A stretch of 20,163 nt of DNA from JBJXGC01 sp046154545 (lineage in GTDB: Bacteria; Chloroflexota; Dehalococcoidia; Tepidiformales; Tepidiformaceae): contig JBJXGC010000191.1 in the NCBI GenBank assembly GCA_046154545.1, forward strand, positions 1-20,163, in the 5' to 3' direction. This document shows positions 6,594 to 14,330 of this stretch, piece by piece (positions within the stretch are counted from its first letter, which is position 1; each line of letters opens with the position of its first letter). The translations under genes and the position numbers were made by a program. The notes below the pieces were generated by a model that saw nothing but the letters and a program-made list of their open reading frames with translations, did not search any database and was not told the DNA's origin.

Positions 6594-8330
6594 CTAACGG
6601 GCCACGGTCGGGCTTGCTGCCGGGGTCGGCGTCGCCCGTTCTTTCGCCTGCACCGTGTACTCAGCTTCGTTTTCGAAGAGCGCCACGCCGTCGGAGAGCG
6701 TCAAGGTGACCGTGTACGTCCCCGGTTCCGTCGGTGTCGACCAGGTCATCACGCCGCGTTCTCCCCCCGAGGCTGTCCCCTTGCTCACCTTCCATTGGGG
6801 CACGAGGTCTTTCGGATTGGGCTGCAGGAGCAGCGGTTGGCCCGTCGTGATAAACGGCACCATCGCTGGCCAGATGTTGGCCAGGTTGGTGTCGGCGGTT
6901 GCGTTCTCGACGGCCACGCCGCCCAGCTTGTAGCGGGCGGCGAATTCGAGCTTGAAGCCCGTACTGAAGGCGTTCTCTATCCACACGGTGTGGCCACCAA
7001 GTTCCTCATAGGTGTAGGTCACGGTTGCCGTTTCCGGCGTCCAGGAAATACCTGTCCGCCCTTTGGTTTTATCGATGTTCGCCGCCACGATCTCCACGTT
7101 CGTCCCCGTGGTGAGCTTTCCATCCGGGAGCGACGTCGAGATCGATATTCTCGCGGCCCGCACCATCGCTGCGGTATACGTAATCTGTTCGACAGTATCT
7201 TTCGACTTGACATGGGAGAAGGGGCTCACCGTCAGGACGAGTTTTCCAGCCGGGACTTCCGCGACCAGTTGGTCCAGGATCACCGGCATATCCTTGCGGA
7301 ACGTACTCTGATCCTGCAGCGGCCAGATCTTGATGAAGTCCGCCGACTTGCCGATCTCCGTCCAATCGTACCCGTCCTCGTCCACCCGTTCGGCCGTCCG
7401 GATCGGCGATGGCATCGTCACGGTGAGCGCCTTGCTCTGGGCCTTCAGCGCCTGGCCAAGTTCGAGGATGAACAGGGCGAAGCTCGTCCGCTCGTTCACG
7501 GTCAGGTCGAAGTAGGCGATGTCGATCCCCGCGAGAGAGTGTTCCGCGACGTACTTGGTGATCTGTTGAGCATGGTTCGAACGGCTCGTCGCGTTCCCGA
7601 GGATGCTCGTGATGATCGGGAGGAACTGCTTGTCGGCCTTGCTGCCCATGATGACGGGGTAGTGCGCGACCGATCCGTCCGTCTTCGCCTTCGTCGTCGC
7701 GAGCGGCGTCAGCTCGCCGACAAGCGTTCCGTCCGATGCCGGCCGCAGGTCGATCGTATGAACCACCGTCGCCCGGTTGGCCGCTTCGGGGTGCAGAACC
7801 CCGTTGTTGGGCACGTAGGCCACCACCCGGCCCCCGGCCGATAGCCTCCGCATGACCGCGATCGTCGTCGTCCCAGGCCCGACAACACCCGTCACCGCCT
7901 GCCCGTCAAGGAGGGCAGGCGAAAGCGGTTCCCAGCCCTTGGTCTCGGGCACGTAGCGGAAGAAGCTCAGGTCGGCGGCGTTGGTCGTTTCCTTGTCCAG
8001 CGGGAGCGTCACGTTCAGCGGCTGGGTCCCGGGCGTCCGCCCCTTCGACGTATTGAAGTCGTAGATCCGCGTCACCCGCTCGTAGCCGTCTGGCGTGGCG
8101 ATCGACTGCCCCGACGGGCAGTAAGACGCGGTGCACCCATCGCCACCGACGCAGGCGCGAAAGAGGAAGATGCCGGCGATGAGCAGCGCCGCCGCTGCCG
8201 CCACCACGCGGATTGGGCCCCAGGGCGGCCCGGTCCGCCGGTTGCCGTAAAGCGGGCCCGATGATCCAGAGCCCCATGGCAGCTGCCCGCCCCGCCTGGT
8301 CATATCACCCGGGCTAGATGGAGTTGGCAA
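6594..8330 (-). CDS. Membrane-anchored GH18-fold protein, probably catalytically inactive
   Basis: Protein of up to 578 residues. A Pro/Gly-rich cytoplasmic N-terminus of about 40 residues is followed by one membrane helix (41-58), a beta-rich segment (about 75-165, LSFFRYVPETKGWEPLSPALLDG, reminiscent of a ZU5-type domain), and a GH18-like barrel (about 167-495). A C-terminal Ig/PKD-like domain (about 500-565, GTYTVTLTLSDG) and a Pro/Thr tail complete it. The barrel ends with VWIENAF...LGGVAVEN, like YaaH-type GH18 proteins. Where DGxDxDxE is expected the protein reads AGIDIAYF (267-274): both flanking Asp are Ala and the catalytic Glu is Phe, so hydrolysis is unlikely. It would sit outside the cell and may bind glycans. 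Start is TTG at 8330, 3 nt after the protease stop; an ATG at 8303 is equally possible. Confidence 0.75.
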   Translation of the reverse strand: MPTPSSPGDMTRRGGQLPWGSGSSGPLYGNRRTGPPWGPIRVVAAAAALLIAGIFLFRACVGGDGCTASYCPSGQSIATPDGYERVTRIYDFNTSKGRTPGTQPLNVTLPLDKETTNAADLSFFRYVPETKGWEPLSPALLDGQAVTGVVGPGTTTIAVMRRLSAGGRVVAYVPNNGVLHPEAANRATVVHTIDLRPASDGTLVGELTPLATTKAKTDGSVAHYPVIMGSKADKQFLPIITSILGNATSRSNHAQQITKYVAEHSLAGIDIAYFDLTVNERTSFALFILELGQALKAQSKALTVTMPSPIRTAERVDEDGYDWTEIGKSADFIKIWPLQDQSTFRKDMPVILDQLVAEVPAGKLVLTVSPFSHVKSKDTVEQITYTAAMVRAARISISTSLPDGKLTTGTNVEIVAANIDKTKGRTGISWTPETATVTYTYEELGGHTVWIENAFSTGFKLEFAARYKLGGVAVENATADTNLANIWPAMVPFITTGQPLLLQPNPKDLVPQWKVSKGTASGGERGVMTWSTPTEPGTYTVTLTLSDGVALFENEAEYTVQAKERATPTPAASPTVAR

Positions 8331-8333
8331 GAT

Positions 8334-9563
8334 TCAGGGGCGTTGTCCAAGCCGTACCTCAACTTCGATTATCCGGCCACCGCGGTTGAGGACAATTGTA
8401 ACCGTATCGCCGGGCTTCAGCCCCGCCAGCGCGTTCAGGAGCGGTCCCTCACGGTTAACCTCGGCTTTCCCAACCCGCGTGACGATGTCACCAGCCACAA
8501 TGCCAGCATCTGACGCCGGTCCTCCGGGCGTCACCGCCCGCACGAGCGCCCCCTGGTCCACCGCCAGGCGTGGGTTGCGCTCGGCGATCTCCCGCGAAAT
8601 GTCGATATGATCCAACGCGAGCGTCGGGCGCGGGTAAGCGCCGCCAGCGGCGATGATCCCCCGCGCCACCTCGAGGATGCGGTTGGATGGGAGTGCGAAT
8701 CCGATCCCCTCTACCGCCAGGCCGGAACGCGATTCGCGCAACACCAGTGTCGGCATGCCCACGAGTTGGCCCCTGAGGTTGACCAGGGCGCCCCCGCTGT
8801 TGCCCGTGTTCAAGGCCGCGTCTGTCTGGATCAGGTCGTCCTGCTGGACCGCGTCGAGCAGCTGACGGCGTCCCAGGCCGCTCACCACCCCCGTACTGAT
8901 GGAGCCGTCGTACTCGGACAGTGGGTTTCCGATCGCCACCACCGACTCGCCAAGCACGAGGCTCGATGAGTCGCCGGCCTCTATCGGCTGCGCCTTGCCC
9001 GGCCCCACCTGGAGGACCGCGAGGTCGGTGAACGGCGCATCGTGACCGATCAGGATGGCTGGCTGCTCAGTCCCGTCAGGGAGGAACACTTGGAGGGTTT
9101 CCGTGCCGAGGACGACGTGGGCGTTCGTGATGATGTGGCCCTGTCCGTCGATGACCACGCCGCTCCCCACGTCCTGTTCCGTCCCCCCGCCCGCCGTCTT
9201 TCGCGTGCTCACTATCTTCACAACGCTCGCCCGGCCCCGAGCCGCCGCCTCAGCAACGGCGCTTGTGTGTTCGACCGTCACGAGCGTGGCTGCCCGGCCG
9301 AGGGCCGGTGCCTCGGCCGCCGGCTCGCCGCCGCCGGGGCCGGCCCACGCCACCACCAACCCCGCCACCAGTCCACCGCCAAGAGCGGACAGGATGGCGA
9401 CCACCACCAGCGGCCACCCGGGCGCGTGGCCACGGGCAGCCGGTGCAGCTTCCAGGGGCGGGACGGCCGCCGGTTCGGCCCGCATCTGCCAGCTGAGCCC
9501 GTCGGTAGCGCGGCGGCCCGCCGGCTCGCCGCCCGGGGTCGCTGGTCCGTCGTCGTCGGGCAT
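8334..9563 (-). CDS. HtrA/DegP-type membrane serine protease with PDZ domain
   Basis: A 409-residue protein of the trypsin-like S1C family. A cytoplasmic N-terminus (about 50 residues, Pro/Ala-rich) leads to one membrane helix (about 51-73), so the protease faces the outside. The catalytic triad is visible: H149 (ITNAHVV), D180 (FTDLAVLQV) and S256 (TGNSGGALVN). A PDZ domain occupies about 330-409 (LVRAVTPGGPASDAGIVAGD, then LNALAGLKPGDTV). Such proteases degrade or refold damaged envelope proteins. I chose the ATG at 9563 because GGAGGGAGGGG precedes it; the frame is open to 9614 with a TTG, but that codon falls in the promoter. It heads the minus-strand operon that continues into the GH18-like protein, rsmD and coaD. 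Confidence 0.93.
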   Translation of the reverse strand: MPDDDGPATPGGEPAGRRATDGLSWQMRAEPAAVPPLEAAPAARGHAPGWPLVVVAILSALGGGLVAGLVVAWAGPGGGEPAAEAPALGRAATLVTVEHTSAVAEAAARGRASVVKIVSTRKTAGGGTEQDVGSGVVIDGQGHIITNAHVVLGTETLQVFLPDGTEQPAILIGHDAPFTDLAVLQVGPGKAQPIEAGDSSSLVLGESVVAIGNPLSEYDGSISTGVVSGLGRRQLLDAVQQDDLIQTDAALNTGNSGGALVNLRGQLVGMPTLVLRESRSGLAVEGIGFALPSNRILEVARGIIAAGGAYPRPTLALDHIDISREIAERNPRLAVDQGALVRAVTPGGPASDAGIVAGDIVTRVGKAEVNREGPLLNALAGLKPGDTVTIVLNRGGRIIEVEVRLGQRP

Positions 9564-9584
9564 TGGCGCCCCTCCCTCCACGAA

Positions 9585-9630
9585 GCTATACTTAACCACG
9601 GCTGAGGCGTCCAAGCCCGGTCGTTTTTTT
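9585..9630 (-). promoter_or_regulatory. Putative htrA-operon promoter with A-tract
   Basis: On the minus strand TTGGAC (9614-9609) and TATAGC (9590-9585) are spaced by 18 bp. Seven A residues (9630-9624) lie just upstream of the -35, like an UP element. The -10 is 21 nt before the chosen ATG. This is the only good promoter-like signal for the whole htrA-to-coaD operon. The hexamers are degenerate, so the call is moderate. Confidence 0.5.
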
Positions 9631-9658
9631 CGCCCAGAATCTGATCGCAGGGTACGAC

Positions 9659-10126
9659 ATGACCGAGAAGCAGGTTCCGCTCACGCACGACGGCAAGGCC
9701 CGTCTCCAGGACGAGCTGGAACAGCTGCGTGCCCAGCGCCGCTCCGTCGCGGAGCGCATTCACAACGCCCAGGAACAGGGCACGAGCCAAAACGACGCGG
9801 AGTACGACGACGCCAAGCAGCAGCAGGGCATGGTCGAAGGCCGCATCCTCGAAGTTGAAGATATCCTCCACCGTGCCGTCATCATTGATGAGAAGAGCGC
9901 CCACGTGGCCGGCCGCGTGTTGCTCGGTAGCGGCGTCGAAGTCGAGCAGGATGGTAAGCACCATCACTACCAGATCGTCGGTGCACCCGAAGCCGACCCG
10001 ATGAACGGCAAGATCTCCAACGAATCGCCCGTCGGGAGCGCGCTGCTGGGCCGCGCCGTTGGCGAGACGATCGATGTGCACGTGCCCAAGGGCGCGATCA
10101 AGGTCAAAATCCTCAAGATCGACTAG
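9659..10126 (+). CDS. greA: GreA-type transcription elongation factor with altered tip
   Basis: A 155-residue protein with the GreA/GreB layout: an N-terminal coiled coil (about 8-75) and a C-terminal globular domain (about 80-155, with SPVGSALLGRAVGETIDVHVP). GreA enters the RNA polymerase secondary channel and promotes cleavage of backtracked RNA through two acidic residues at the coiled-coil tip (D41 and E44 in E. coli, in GDLKENAEY). Here the tip reads GTSQNDAEY (41-49), so those positions are Thr42 and Asn45; D46 and E48 remain nearby. It may therefore be a Gre-family factor with weak cleavage or a regulatory role. The ATG at 9659 has CAGGG 6 nt upstream. It is divergent from htrA and lies 23 nt before lysS, the usual greA-lysS pairing. 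Confidence 0.9.
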   Translation: MTEKQVPLTHDGKARLQDELEQLRAQRRSVAERIHNAQEQGTSQNDAEYDDAKQQQGMVEGRILEVEDILHRAVIIDEKSAHVAGRVLLGSGVEVEQDGKHHHYQIVGAPEADPMNGKISNESPVGSALLGRAVGETIDVHVPKGAIKVKILKID

Positions 10127-10149
10127 CCCGGCCCGCAGCGGAGACCCAT

Positions 10150-11622
10150 ATGGACGAACTCACGGCGCAGCGCGTCGCCAAGCTGGAACAGCTGCGCGCG
10201 CTCGGTATCGACCCCTACCCTACCCGCGCTCGCCGCACCCACACCGCAGCCGCAGCCGTCGCCATCGTCGATGCCCTGCCGGAAGGCCAATCCGAATCGG
10301 GTGAAGCGGTCCACGTCGCCGGGCGCATCGTGGCGAAGCGGGACCAGGGGAAAGTGACCTTCCTCGACCTGCTCGACGCCACCGGCCGGATCCAGGTGAT
10401 GCTCCGCGTGAACCAGATCGGCGAGGCCGCCTACGACGCCCTCCGGTTGACCGACCTGGGCGACTTCATCGGGGTCGAAGGCATGCCCATGCGCACCCGT
10501 GCCGGCCAGCCGACGGTCGCCGCTGCCAATTGGACGATGCTGACCAAGGCCCTGCACGCGCCGCCCGAGAAGTTTCATGGACTCGCCGACGCCGAACTGC
10601 GCCAGCGGCGGCGATATCTCGACCTGATGGCGAACGAAGAGACGCGGCGCACCTTCTCCGCGCGCTCCCGGGCTATCTCCGCCATCCGCCGCTTCCTCGA
10701 TGCCCGCGGCTTCCTCGAAGTGGAAACGCCGATCCTCCATGAATCGGAGAGCGGCGCCGCGGCCCGCCCCTTCACCACCCACTTCAACGCCATTGACGAG
10801 GACCGGGTCCTCCGGATCAGTCTCGAACTCCACCTCAAGCGGCTCGTCATCGGCGGGTTCGACCGCGTCTACGAGATCGGCCGCAACTTCCGCAACGAGG
10901 GCATGAGCTTCAAGCACAACCCCGAGTTCACGATGATGGAGACCTACGAGGCCTACGCGGACTATCACCAGGTGGCCGAGATGGTCGAGCAGATGCTCAG
11001 CTCGGTCGCCATCGAGGTGCTCGGGACGACGAAAGTTACCTTCCGCGAGCAGGCAATCGACCTCGCCCCGCCCTGGCGCCGCGTGACCATGCACGACGCC
11101 ATGCGCGAGTACGGCGGCCCCGACCTGGACCTTTTCGACAACGCCGGGGCCCTCCGCGCCGAGCTACGCCGCCGCGGGGTCGATGCGGCCGCCACGGCCG
11201 GCTACGGGAAGCTCGTCGACGAGGCGATGTCACACTACATCGAACCCAACCTCATCCAGCCCACCTTCCTGCTCGACTACCCGGTCGAGCTTTCGCCGCT
11301 CGCTAAGCGGAAGCCGGACAACCCGCGGCTGGTCGAGCGCTGGGAGGTCTTCTTCGCCGGCTTCGAATTCGGCAACGCCTACACCGAGCTGAACGACCCG
11401 ATCGACCAGCGGTCGCGCTTCGACGACCAGACTGCCCTCCGGGCCGCCGGCGACGACGAGGCGGAGATGATCGACGAGGACTTCCTCTTCGCCCTCGAAC
11501 ACGGGATGCCACCGACCGGCGGCTTCGGCATGGGCATCGACCGCTTCATCATGCTGCTCACGGGCCAGTCGTCCATCCGCGAGGTCATCCTCTTCCCGCC
11601 GCACAAGACGGTGAAGGAGTGA
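10150..11622 (+). CDS. lysS: Lysyl-tRNA synthetase, class II
   Basis: A 490-residue cytoplasmic enzyme that attaches lysine to tRNA-Lys. The N-terminal OB-fold anticodon-binding domain (about 50-140) includes VHVAGRIVAKRDQGKVTFLD. The class II catalytic core follows: motif 2 at about 246-270 (FRNEGMSFKHNPEFTMMET) and motif 3 at 457-472 (GGFGMGIDRFIMLLTG). LysS-type residues such as the E-x-GNAYTELNDP region near 410 are present. The length matches bacterial LysS. GGAGA lies 5 nt before the ATG. It is the second gene of the greA-lysS-nudix-serS operon, and its stop overlaps the GTG of the Nudix gene. Secure. Confidence 0.97.
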   Translation: MDELTAQRVAKLEQLRALGIDPYPTRARRTHTAAAAVAIVDALPEGQSESGEAVHVAGRIVAKRDQGKVTFLDLLDATGRIQVMLRVNQIGEAAYDALRLTDLGDFIGVEGMPMRTRAGQPTVAAANWTMLTKALHAPPEKFHGLADAELRQRRRYLDLMANEETRRTFSARSRAISAIRRFLDARGFLEVETPILHESESGAAARPFTTHFNAIDEDRVLRISLELHLKRLVIGGFDRVYEIGRNFRNEGMSFKHNPEFTMMETYEAYADYHQVAEMVEQMLSSVAIEVLGTTKVTFREQAIDLAPPWRRVTMHDAMREYGGPDLDLFDNAGALRAELRRRGVDAAATAGYGKLVDEAMSHYIEPNLIQPTFLLDYPVELSPLAKRKPDNPRLVERWEVFFAGFEFGNAYTELNDPIDQRSRFDDQTALRAAGDDEAEMIDEDFLFALEHGMPPTGGFGMGIDRFIMLLTGQSSIREVILFPPHKTVKE

Positions 11623-12131
11623 CCCGTCTCCCCGTCGAGCGGCACTTCACGGCGAGCGCCTACGTCGTCCACGGTGGTCATACGCTGCTTCATTGGCACC
11701 GCAGGCTGCGCATGTGGCTCCCGCCCGGTGGGCATTGCGAGCCGAACGAGGACCCGGTCCAGGCCGCCCTCCGCGAGGCGGAAGAGGAGAGCGGGCTGGC
11801 CGTCGAAGTCATCGCTCCACCCGGCCTCCTGGAGCTCACGGAGGCCGGCACGCCCCTCGTCGTCCCACCGCCGGCGGTGATCCTCATCCAGGACATCCGG
11901 GCTGAGGGGCAGCCCTTCCACCAACACATCGACCACGTCTACTTCACGCGGCCGAGGGTTGGAGTCGTTGTCGACTTCGCTGCCGCAGTCCCGGATGGCG
12001 TCCCCCACCGCTGGTTCGCGGCCGAGGAACTCCAGAGTTCGTTTTCCCTCCCGGCGCCCGATGGTACGCTCGTACGCGTCGCCGAAGACATCCGGCTCCT
12101 TGGCATTCGCGCCATCGCCGCTGCGGAGTGA
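11619..12131 (+). CDS. Nudix hydrolase
   Basis: A 170-residue Nudix-fold protein. The full Nudix box GX5EX7REUXEEXGU is present near residues 42-64 (GHCEPNEDPVQAALREAEEE, then SGL), with the metal-binding REAEEE core. This family hydrolyses nucleoside diphosphate-X compounds such as oxidised nucleotides, NADH, ADP-ribose or CoA; the sequence does not show which. The start GTG at 11619 overlaps the lysS stop by 4 nt (GTGA), and GAAGGA lies immediately before it, so it is translationally coupled to lysS. serS begins 6 nt after its stop. Its position between two aminoacyl-tRNA synthetase genes hints at housecleaning of a synthetase-related nucleotide, but this is speculation. Confidence 0.9.
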   Translation: MTRLPVERHFTASAYVVHGGHTLLHWHRRLRMWLPPGGHCEPNEDPVQAALREAEEESGLAVEVIAPPGLLELTEAGTPLVVPPPAVILIQDIRAEGQPFHQHIDHVYFTRPRVGVVVDFAAAVPDGVPHRWFAAEELQSSFSLPAPDGTLVRVAEDIRLLGIRAIAAAE

Positions 12132-12137
12132 GGCATC

Positions 12138-13412
12138 ATGCTCAGCGTCCAGTTCATCCGCGAGAACACGGAGCGCGTGAAACGCGACCTCCTGCTCCGC
12201 AACACCACTGCCCCAATCGACCGCATCCTCCACCTGGATGACCAGCGGCGGACGCTCCTGACCCAAGTCGAAGAGCTCCGGGCCGAACGCAACGCCGTGA
12301 GCAAAGAGATCGGCAAGTCGAAGGACCCAGGCGAACGGGATGCGAAGATCGCCGCCATGCGCGCCGTCGGCGACCGCATCGACGCCCTCGATGCCCGGCT
12401 GAAGACGGCTGAGTCCGAGTTGAACGAGAAGCTCCTCGAGGTGCCGAACATCATCGACCCTGGGGTCCCGCCCGGCCCGGACGAACACTCCAACGTCGTC
12501 ATCGAGACCGTCGGCACCCTCCCCCACTTCGGCTTCACGCCCAAGCCCCACTGGGAGCTCGGCGAAACGCTCGAGGGCATCGACTTCACGCGCGGTGTGA
12601 AGATGGCTGGCTCTCGCTTCTTCATCTTCCGCGGAGGGGTCGCCCGCCTCCACCGCGCCCTCATCCAGTTCATGTTGAACGAACACATCGCCGCCGGGTT
12701 CACCGAGTATTACCTGCCCGACATGCTCTCCGAGGCCTCGCTCTACGCCTCCGGCCAGCTCCCGAAGTTCCGCGACAACCTCTACCGCGACGCGGAGGAG
12801 GACTACTTCTTCATCCCGACCGCCGAAGTGGCCTTCGTGAACCTCTACCGGGACGAGATCATCCCCCCGGGTAAGCTGCCGATGCGCCTGGTCGCTGCCA
12901 CGCCCTGCTTCCGCCGCGAAAAGATGAGCGCCGGCCGCGACGTCCGCGGGATCAAGCGTGTCCACCAGTTCGAGAAGGTCGAGATGTTCTCCTATTGCGA
13001 GCCCGAACAGAGCGAGGCTGAACTCCAGCTCATCCTCAGCCGGGCGCGGCTCATCCCGGAACTCCTCGGGCTCACCTACCGAGTGGTCGCCCTCTGCTCC
13101 GGAGACATTGGCTTCAACAGCACGAAGACGTACGACATCGAGATCTGGTCGCCAGGCGTGGGTGAGTGGCTCGAAGTGAGTTCCGTCTCGAACTGCCTCG
13201 ACTTCCAGGCGCGGCGGGCGAACATCCGCTACCGCCCCTCAGCCGACGCAGCCGTGCGCCACCCCCACCTCCTCAACGGTTCCGGCCTGGCGCCCGGACG
13301 GGTCCTGATCGCGCTGATGGAGAACTACCAGCTCGAGGACGGCTCGATCGCCATCCCCGAGGTGCTCCAGCCCTACATGGGGACCGATCGGCTGGCGCTA
13401 CCGGGCGCGTAA
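12138..13412 (+). CDS. serS: Seryl-tRNA synthetase, class II
   Basis: A 424-residue cytoplasmic enzyme that charges tRNA-Ser (and tRNA-Sec where present). The N-terminal helical arm (about 28-105, LDDQRRTLLTQVEELRAERN) binds the long variable arm of tRNA-Ser. The core shows PTAEVAFVNLYRDE near 228, motif 2 near 256-282 (CFRREKMSAGRDVRGIKRVH) and motif 3 near 380-397 (GSGLAPGRVLIALMENYQ). EKMSAGRD replaces the commoner EAGSAGRD, a mild motif 2 change. The length is standard. The ATG at 12138 follows the Nudix stop by 6 nt, so it is the last gene of the greA-lysS-nudix-serS operon, which ends in the structured spacer at 13413-13628. Confidence 0.97.
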   Translation: MLSVQFIRENTERVKRDLLLRNTTAPIDRILHLDDQRRTLLTQVEELRAERNAVSKEIGKSKDPGERDAKIAAMRAVGDRIDALDARLKTAESELNEKLLEVPNIIDPGVPPGPDEHSNVVIETVGTLPHFGFTPKPHWELGETLEGIDFTRGVKMAGSRFFIFRGGVARLHRALIQFMLNEHIAAGFTEYYLPDMLSEASLYASGQLPKFRDNLYRDAEEDYFFIPTAEVAFVNLYRDEIIPPGKLPMRLVAATPCFRREKMSAGRDVRGIKRVHQFEKVEMFSYCEPEQSEAELQLILSRARLIPELLGLTYRVVALCSGDIGFNSTKTYDIEIWSPGVGEWLEVSSVSNCLDFQARRANIRYRPSADAAVRHPHLLNGSGLAPGRVLIALMENYQLEDGSIAIPEVLQPYMGTDRLALPGA

Positions 13413-13524
13413 CCGGGTACGTCGTCTATCTGCGTGCGCTGGTTGTGAATGGGACGCAAAGACATCCAAGACGCGGGGCCGTCACATCTGGGGACGTAAA
13501 CAGTCGGCGGCTATTCACAGTCGC

Positions 13525-13588
13525 GTTCAAAAGAGGGGCCCAAACGGAAGCAAACGTTGATCAACGCTGCCCGCGGCCCTCTTTGAAC
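13525..13588. terminator. Long imperfect stem between convergent serS and clpP
   Basis: GTTCAAAAGAGGGGCC (13525-13540) pairs with GGCCCTCTTTGAAC (13575-13588), 14 bp with two single-base bulges. The 34-nt loop holds a 12-bp perfect palindrome CGTTGATCAACG (13555-13566). A 9-nt tandem duplication (GAACCTTTC/GAACCTTTG, 13585-13602) overlaps the right arm. It lies in the 216-bp gap between convergent genes, so a two-way terminator is the simplest reading. A second outer pair, TGTGAAT/ATTCACA, lies at 13444-13450 and 13513-13519. No other gene is seen in this gap. Confidence 0.5.
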
Positions 13589-13628
13589 CTTTCGAACCTT
13601 TGCGGCTAACCCTTCCCCGCGCGTCCGC

Positions 13629-14330
13629 TTAACTCTTGCCGTTTGGGCTCAGATGGACGGCGGCGGCCGTGCCGCTGTGGGCCTTCTCGAGGATATCGTC
13701 GATCAGGCCGTAATCCTTCGCCCCGTGCGGGTCGAGCCAGAAGTCGCGGTCGGTGTCGTGCTCGATCCGCTCCATCGTCTGGCCGGTGTTGATCTGGATG
13801 ATGCCGCGGAGGAGCGCCTGCAAGCGCAGCGTCTCTTTCGCCTGGATCTCGATGTCCCGCGCCTGCCCGGAGGCCCCACCGAGCACCTGGTGAAGGTGGA
13901 TGGTTGCGTTCGGAAGGGCGTAACGCTTGCCCTTGGCGCCGCTCAGGAGCAGGACCGTGCCCATGCTCGCGGCCAGGCCGATGCAGACGGTCGAGACGTT
14001 GGGCCGGATCAGGTTCATCGTGTCGTAAATCGCCAGCCCGGCCGTCACGCTCCCGCCCGGGCAGTTGATGTACATCTGGACATCCTTCTCGTCGTCCTCG
14101 CGCGCCAGGTAGAGCAATTGGGCGATGATCACGTTCGCGACCATCGCGTCGATCGGCGTGCCCATGAAGACGATCCGCTCCTTCAGGAGGAGCGAGTAGA
14201 TGTCGTAGGCGCGCTCGCGGCGGCCGTCTGATTCGATGACGAACGGCATGATCGCCTCGGGCCGGACAAGCTCGGCGTCTGGCCGCCTGCCGCTGACTAT
14301 CTCCCGCATGAGTTCGAAGCTGGTGCCCAT
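13629..14330 (-). CDS. clpP: ATP-dependent Clp protease proteolytic subunit
   Basis: A 233-residue serine peptidase that assembles into a barrel and degrades proteins fed by Clp ATPases. The catalytic triad is visible: S122 (GLAASMG), H147 (in IHLHQVLGG, where most ClpPs read MIHQPLGG) and D196 (TDRDFW). ERIVFMGTPID (51-61) and YINCPGGSV (88-95) are typical. The ATG at 14330 has GGAGGAG 7 nt upstream, and I prefer it to the upstream start at 14369, which lacks an RBS and would lengthen the protein to 246. An N-terminal extension of about 25 residues relative to E. coli ClpP, before VIESDGRRERAYD, is a likely propeptide region. No clpX lies in this window. It is divergent from typA. Confidence 0.95.
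   Translation of the reverse strand: MGTSFELMREIVSGRRPDAELVRPEAIMPFVIESDGRRERAYDIYSLLLKERIVFMGTPIDAMVANVIIAQLLYLAREDDEKDVQMYINCPGGSVTAGLAIYDTMNLIRPNVSTVCIGLAASMGTVLLLSGAKGKRYALPNATIHLHQVLGGASGQARDIEIQAKETLRLQALLRGIIQINTGQTMERIEHDTDRDFWLDPHGAKDYGLIDDILEKAHSGTAAAVHLSPNGKS

Noticed and set aside
6507..7844. A 445-codon plus-strand open frame.
   Set aside because: Antisense to the GH18-like gene and composed of Arg/His/Gly-rich residues without domains.
9585..9601. The 12-mer ACTTAACCACGG at 9590-9601 and again at 14642-14653, and the 9-mer AAGTATAGC upstream of both htrA and clpP, as a shared stress-promoter motif.
   Set aside because: Matches of this length are expected by chance in 20 kb, and the distances to the genes and the -35 context differ.
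11379..12965. A 528-codon minus-strand open frame.
   Set aside because: It spans lysS, the Nudix gene and serS in antisense; all three sense frames carry clear motifs.
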